Shown: piece by piece, positions 58,772 to 64,000 of the stretch
How the letters are laid out: each line of letters starts with the position of its first letter
How positions within the stretch are numbered: the stretch's first letter is position 1
Source of the DNA: Heterotrichella gracilis
Lineage: Eukaryota; Sar; Xanthophyceae; Tribonematales; Xanthonemataceae
Direction of reading: 5' to 3'
Length of the DNA stretch: 64,000 bases
Assembly (NCBI GenBank): GCA_032358255.1
Contig: JAULBX010009438.1
Location: 45,734-109,733, forward strand
The notes under the pieces: generated by a model
Databases searched by the model: none
The model's input: the letters and a program-made list of their open reading frames with translations, nothing else
What the model was told of the DNA's origin: nothing
Position numbers and translations under genes: made by a program

Positions 58772-59767
58772 GGTGGCTGCCCACATATGCCCAATTTCTA
58801 CCTTCAATGGGTTGCAGGAGAGGTAGACTGACTGAATTTGCAATGCCATACAAGTGTACCATACCTCGCTACTGTACTTATTCTCGTAATTTTATGCTGC
58901 CTCGTTTATTACAATGCCAATTTTGCCTGTTTGATGGCGGGCTACGTACACAACTGTATATAACTACACAAGTCTTTTATGATGTGGACTGGCGGGACTG
59001 ATACGAAGTGCACTGCTGGCACTGCAATGCTGAGAAGCAACAGACAAGGGGCTTGCAAGCCTATACAAGGATTTTGATAACATACATGATGATTACGCAC
59101 AGCAACTGCTGTGAATAACACCCCAATTGGTTTATGGGTTCACCACCCCCATCGCTGCAATAAATTGTCCTTTTCATCACTGAAAGTACGTGCATTAATT
59201 TCAACTACCATACAAGTGGTACAAGACACTCAAACCACGCTGAAAATGTCACAATTTAAGATACTGTAACATAAGAACTGCCGAACCCGACAATCCAGCA
59301 CCCTCCTGAAGTGCCCCGGCTGAGCCCTGCCAGGTACAGGTGGTCTCCAGAGACATCAACTGTGTCTGTGTGTTGCTGCTGCGGCCGATACACAGCACAT
59401 GCCATGGCCACCCTCAGGACAACACCACCCACAATGTAGAAAAAAAAGAAAGAAAACAAAACCCTAAACACACTGCGGCCCGCCACAAGCCAGCAATGCA
59501 GAAGCCATGGCTTGGTTCATCCTCCTTTCCTCCACCAGTCATTTCAACAGCTATTTAAAAATCCTCCTCCTGGTGTATACATGTGGTCTCCCATGAGGTG
59601 AACTGCCCCGTGCGCAGCATGCACCCCGCTCATGTGACCTACAGCGGCAGGCCCTGCCCATCCCCATGCCGTCCCCCCCGCCCACCCACCCACCAGACAC
59701 CGCCCTCACCCTGCCCAGGGGTATACTAATGTACTAAGTTAGTATATTAGTTTACCCCTGCCCTGCA
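58772..59767. other. Convergent 3' region of the two BTB genes
   Basis: Holds both 3' UTRs. Two copies of the last exon of the minus-strand BTB gene lie at 59318-59350 and 59578-59650. A short hairpin (ACTAATGTAC/GTATATTAGT) is at 59724-59752. Confidence 0.5.
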
Positions 59768-61758
59768 CTACCCCTCCTCCTCCTCCTCCCACAGCTTCTC
59801 CAGCCAGGTGTAGGTGGTCTCCCAGGACGTGAACTGCCCCGTGCGCAGCATGTAGCCCGTCTGGTGCACGCTGCCCCCAAAGGTGCCCACTGTGGCTTGG
59901 GGGAACTGGTGGTTGCTGGTGCTCATGGCATAGGCGACGATGTCCCCCAGTATTGCGGGGTCCAGCTGGCGCAGCTTCTTCTTGTCGGCAGCGGGGATGC
60001 TGGGGAAGTAGGTGAAGAGATTCTGCGCAGGTGGATAGGGTATCTATAGAAAATAGGCTTAATACCTTCTATAATTTTTTCTTTTTTCAATCTCAGTTTC
60101 AGGAGCGTGTTCACATACTGCTTCTGGGCAGTTGGGAAGGGTATTACAGGCTGGAAATGGCGGGGTTCAAATGCCAAGATTCAATGATGCATAACAGTGC
60201 ACCGTGCACCGGTTTGTACACCCTAGCCTACATCCTAAAACCCTAGACCCACCTGTATGCAGTGCGCCATGAGCCGCGTCATCTTGAACTGGTTGGCCTT
60301 GGCTGCATAATCCAGCAGGTTGTTGCTGTTCAGCAGGCGGTTGAGGCGGCACTCCTTGTCGTAAAACAGGTCCAGCTTGGATACCGTACCAGTGACGTCG
60401 AAGAAATCCGCAATAGCGGCCAGGCGCTGCGCCTCAGCCAGCTGCATGTGCACACAGCTTTGTGAAAACAGGCACAATCTTGACGGAGGCGCATGTTGGG
60501 ATCCCTGGCAATTGTTTTCATTTGGTGATCATTATGGTTGTTGATTTTGCGCCTCAGCCAGCTGCATGTGCACACAAGGTTTGAACTGTGGGGGATTTTA
60601 CAAGAAGCGCATGTGGGCATTTCCTGGAAAGAATACCCTGTGATCGCGTGCGTGTATGGAGGGCACAAGGGAAAGAAAAACATACAGAATACAGGGGATT
60701 TTTGCCCCTTCATTTTTAATGTAATCCGCAATGGCAGCCAGGCGCTGCGCCTCGGCCAGCTGCACATGCGGGGACAGGGGGTTGAATAGTGGTGTATAAG
60801 ATTGTGTGGCGTGTGTGTGTGTGATTTACTTCATGCAGCTGGGGGGGTAGTTCATGTCACGAGAACGAGTGGCGGTGGGAAGGGGCGATAGGGTTGGATA
60901 AGTAGCGGGAGAGGGATGGCCTCCTGGGTAAAAGAGGTGGTGGGAGACTCACGTTCTTTATGACTGGCTTGTCTGGGCCTCCGTACATGTGCTGCAGCAG
61001 GAGCACCATGTCATCGTACTTGATCTTGTTGCCGGTGGATTTATCCAGGTCGATGCGTATGGTCCCGTCTGTGGCGCTGCCCCTCACAGAGGTCAACAGG
61101 GAGCATAGCACTCCAGAGAAGCAAGACAGCACCTGCAGGCCATGGCCAGGGTTTAGGGTTTAGGGTTTAGAATTAAGGGTCAAACTTGACAGCACCTGCC
61201 CAAAGGCTCACCTAAACCCTGAACCCCAAATGAGGAAAGCAAGACAGCACCTGCAGACCATGGCTAGGATTTAGGGTTTAGGGTTTTTGCATGACAGCAC
61301 CTGGGCAATGGGGGTAGGCAAGGCTAGGGCCACATGGGCTGCCATAAGCCCTGAACCCTAAAGTGAGGTCAGAAGGGCTCACAGCACCTCGAGAGAAGCA
61401 AGCGGGGCCCACGGCTAGAACCACTTTGGCTGACCTGACCTCACAGTACCTCTGTACTGTGAGGCAATCAATGGTGTGCCAGGACCAGACTGCTTGGCGC
61501 CGCAATTGCAAAGCTCACTGCTCTCCTGTTGCACTGCTAAATGCACGTAACTAACTAACAGATCACCTGGCTGTGGGCAGGGATGGTTTGGCCCTCGATG
61601 GTCAGCTCCACATCCACACTCTCACCCAGGCTGGCAAAGTTGCTCCGTGTGCGTTGCAGGGTCACCGACTTTTCCAGGTAAGGGGGCAGCTCCACAGCAA
61701 AGGCTTGCGCGCCAGACACCAACGGGCTTCGGGCTCGGCTGCTGTTGGACTGTGCCAT
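59768..61758 (-). CDS. BTB/POZ-domain protein, minus-strand member
   Basis: Four exons in phase: 61567-61758, 60953-61132, 60253-60441 and 59768-60022, giving 271 residues. The BTB fold is clear: VDVELTIEGQTIPAHSQVLSC, then FSGVLCSLLTSV, MVLLLQHMYGG and a helix starting LAEAQRLAAIADFFDV. The C-terminal half (NLLDYAAKANQFKMTRLMAH and LRQLDPAILGDIVAYAM) resembles a BACK-type helical region. It ends in an acidic EEEEEG tail. Likely a Cullin-3 adaptor or scaffold; the target is unknown. Start chosen at MAQSNSSRA, the first Met in a suitable context; an upstream Met at 61794 is possible. Introns and the 3' flank carry exon copies. Confidence 0.82.
60540..60775 (-). repeat. Two copies of BTB exon 3 start in intron 2
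   Basis: GCGCCTCAGCCAGCTGCATG of the real junction (about 60429) recurs at about 60548, and again as GCGCCTCGGCCAGCTGCACA at 60747, the latter with the upstream AATCCGCAATGGCAGCCAGG block also copied. Confidence 0.88.
61149..61170. repeat. Interstitial telomere-type repeat in an intron
   Basis: Three TTTAGGG units sit just upstream of a BTB exon on its own strand. Further arrays occur at 31467-31490, 34823-34842, 36420-36445, 49453-49473 and 63074-63099. They occur in both orientations. Confidence 0.9.
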
Positions 61759-62778
61759 AGCTGGGTGGCTGGTGGGGAGAGCGAGGTGTCTCAATTTAGG
61801 GTAGGGAAACCCTCACAGGTTGCGAACGTCATGGTGATGGTGATGGTGGCATACGGTGAATTCTCGTCTGGCTTGTTGATAGGGGCTAAATAACTGCTCG
61901 ATGTTTGAGGTGCCTTCAACGGCCGTTGGCAAAGGTGTCGTGGGTGGATACACAAGCTGAGATGCATGCATGCATACGTCACAAGTTTGCGGGCTTCCCT
62001 GTCAAGGTCCAACAGTCCCACCGGATATATCATATAAAGAAACCTGTTGCCTGGCACACGTTAGAACAGCTGTCTGGAACAGGAGAACGCAGGACTGGGG
62101 TGAAGTGCTCAGTACGTGTGTCCCTCAGGCACGAGAGTCACTAGTTTGAATCCTTTATAACGGTTTTCGCCCAGAGCTTGCAAGTAGGCACTAACGTATT
62201 GCCCACGACAAGAAATTTCTTTTGCTTCTATGTAGCAGGGTACCAACTGGTACTCTGACATAACCACACACACATCTGCCGGCATGTCTCTGTGAAATGT
62301 AGTCCCCGGGGTTCCTCCAGTCTCCTGGGCCGTGTAGGCAGCCCGAGAGGCTCAGATGGGTTCAAAAGGACGTGTCGTGTTAGGGGTTGATGGAGGTGGC
62401 ACCACAACTAGCTGTGCAGTGATGGATCCCACCAGTGGGCAGATCCTCGGTAGGGCAACCTCTGGCTGCAGCAACAGGTGGGTGGGTGCACACACAGGTG
62501 GTTGTTATGCCCATAAATGACGTGGTATAATAAGAGTTTGTGGTTCTCTGCAACGTTTTCAACATCTATGGTTTCGTGCAGAACCGACATGGGTGATATG
62601 CATGCATATGGGGTTGCCGCATCAGGTAGACCCTACACTGCTACCCAAAATAGACAGTGCTGCACAAACCCTACTCTTTCAGCCCTGCACCCTGTCGCGC
62701 TATCCCTTCCATATCCCAAAACCCTGCACTCACCCTAAACCCTACCCTAAACCCTGAACCCTACCTGTCACCCCCCAG
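61759..62778. other. Divergent intergenic region before the NAGK-like gene
   Basis: The missing first exon or exons of the kinase should lie here. A possible exon near 62585-62627 does not join in phase and is not called. CCCTAAA runs cluster at 62725-62765. Confidence 0.45.
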
Positions 62779-63712
62779 GAACAGCGTGGGAGCTGACAAG
62801 GCGATGCAGGAGCTTAAGGGCGCAATACACGGTAACCGTTCGAAACCTTGAACCCTTAACCGTAACCCTACTCCTTACCCTGCTGCATCACCCCCCACCC
62901 ATCTTAGGAACAGTGTGGGTGCTGACCATACTATTCTCCATACCCGGTCTGATTGGTTTGACCCAGTTTTTTCCTGAATATTGCTTGCCAATACTTTAGC
63001 TTCTTGATAATCGCTCTGGGTCAAAGGGTTATGACCCCATCCGTGCTAGCAGCTGCCGCTGAAAAGCGCCTTTCCTAAACCCTAAACCCTAAACCCTAAG
63101 CGAGGTGATGGTGTGCGCAGGCGCGCTGCAGGCTGCCAACCGGTGTGTGGGTGATGTGTGTGCGGCTTGCCTGGGCATGGCAGGGGTGGACTGCACTGCG
63201 GATGAGGAGGGGATGAGAGTGCTCGTGGCACAGTGGCTGCCGCAGGAGGTGGGTGGGGTGGGGTGAGTGTTCATCGCCGCAGGGAGGCATTATAGTGAGG
63301 CCGAGGAGGGAATGAGGGACATGGGAGCCACAATGGTTGCGGAAGGAAGGGGGGTGGGGGTGGAGGTGGGGGTGGGGGTGGGGGTCATCATGGCAGGGGT
63401 GGGTGGCGCTGCAACATGGAGGGGGTGAGTGCGACAGTGGCGCAATGGTTGGCGCAGGGTGTGGCGTGCGGGGTGAGGGGGAAACATAGCGGCAGGGGTT
63501 TATGATTGTCATATAAAGAAATATCTCCGCCAAATCCCTGCATCCTGCACTGCATAGCTGGACCTAACCACGCACCCTGCATCATGCACCCTCAACCCTA
63601 AACATCTGAACCCATCCGCAGGCGATGGTGTCCGTGCACAACGACGCGGTGGTTGCGCTGGCGTGCGGGACAGGAGGGGATCCCAACGGCTGCGTGGTGA
63701 TTGCAGGGACAG
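62779..63712 (+). CDS. N-acetylglucosamine kinase-like protein (both ends incomplete)
   Basis: Three exons in phase: 62779-62831, 63121-63248 and 63622-63712, about 90 residues. The family (BadF/BadG/NAGK, sugar-kinase actin-like fold) phosphorylates N-acetylglucosamine. Visible blocks are NSVGADKAMQEL, the LGMAGVD loop with WLPQE, and NDAVVALACGTGGDPNG followed by GCVVIAGTG, a phosphate-binding glycine loop with the expected spacing. The 5' exon with the first ATP-binding loop and the 3' exons beyond 64000 are missing. Degenerate copies of the exon edges are at about 62900-62930, 63275-63320 and 63430-63470. Confidence 0.75.
63074..63099. repeat. Interstitial CCCTAAA array before a NAGK exon
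   Basis: Almost four CCCTAAA units end 21 bases before the acceptor of the 63121 exon. Confidence 0.9.
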
Positions 63713-63927
63713 GTGAGGAGCAAAAGCATATAATTAAAACTTCAATTTGCATGCATGGACGTGCGGCATTGATGGGGATCCCTGCAATCGAGTGCAAGTG
63801 TTCAGAGCAAAAAGCAAATCTTTGAAGCTCACATCCACTGGTGAGCGTTGCGGTTGGTGTCGTCCAATCTGCCAGGTTGCGAGTGATTGTCACTAGCACA
63901 ATGCACGCCCATACCCAGCCAAAATCC

Positions 63928-64000
63928 ACACCCACACCCACACCCACACCCACACCCACACCCACACCCACACCCACACCCACACCCACACCCACACCCA
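63928..64000. repeat. Hexanucleotide satellite reaching the window edge
   Basis: Perfect CACACC/CCCACA units continue for at least 70 bases and run off the right end, so the full length is unknown. It lies in a NAGK-like intron. Confidence 0.95.

Noticed and set aside
63300-63420. G-rich stretch resembling a coding repeat
   Set aside because: It is a GGTGGGGGTGG minisatellite in the NAGK intron.

Overview
The window reads as nuclear DNA of a green alga (chlorophyte-type): intron-dense, GC-rich protein genes on both strands, CAG|GT exon junctions, many interstitial copies of the plant-type telomere unit TTTAGGG/CCCTAAA, a GapC-type GAPDH with a transit-peptide-like leader, and a plant-style nodulin-like transporter. 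The species cannot be fixed from the sequence; other algae with TTTAGGG telomeres are not excluded. There is no operon structure, CRISPR array, rRNA or tRNA that I can support.

Layout. 1-93: last codons of a Rab-type GTPase (+). 1182-1811: small helical protein of unknown function (+, tentative). 2779-4624: F-box protein with a CHORD-like zinc domain (-). 5416-10676: nodulin-like MFS transporter (+, 9 exons). 12767-15555: unknown gene with a decayed duplicate exon (-, 5' end unresolved). 17630-21247: IMP-specific 5'-nucleotidase ISN1 (-, 6 exons). 22810-26802: CDC73, a Paf1-complex subunit (+, 9 exons). 28014-35874: KDM4-type JmjN/JmjC histone demethylase (+, 13 exons). 38306-41952: GapC-type GAPDH with a predicted plastid leader (-, 10 exons). 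42774-45338: VPS25 of ESCRT-II (-, 7 exons). 46020-56871: PAN2 deadenylase (+, 22 exons). 57764-58771 and 59768-61758: two convergent BTB/POZ genes. 62779-63712: N-acetylglucosamine kinase-like gene running off the right edge (+). Most multi-exon models were built by hand and keep reading-frame phase across every junction.

The genes do not form one pathway. They are ordinary housekeeping functions: chromatin and transcription (CDC73, KDM4), mRNA decay (PAN2), endosomal sorting (VPS25), glycolysis (GAPDH), purine and amino-sugar metabolism (ISN1, NAGK), and protein turnover (F-box, BTB).

The striking feature is in the introns. In most of the larger genes, introns carry one to five degenerate copies ('echoes') of the neighbouring exon end, usually including the splice site and often next to telomere-like repeats. 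Some echoes lie beyond the stop codon. This suggests that introns here are created or enlarged by repeated local duplication across AG|GT junctions. Three non-autonomous DNA transposons with matching target-site duplications and one long hairpin were also found; two of the transposons sit in KDM4 introns.
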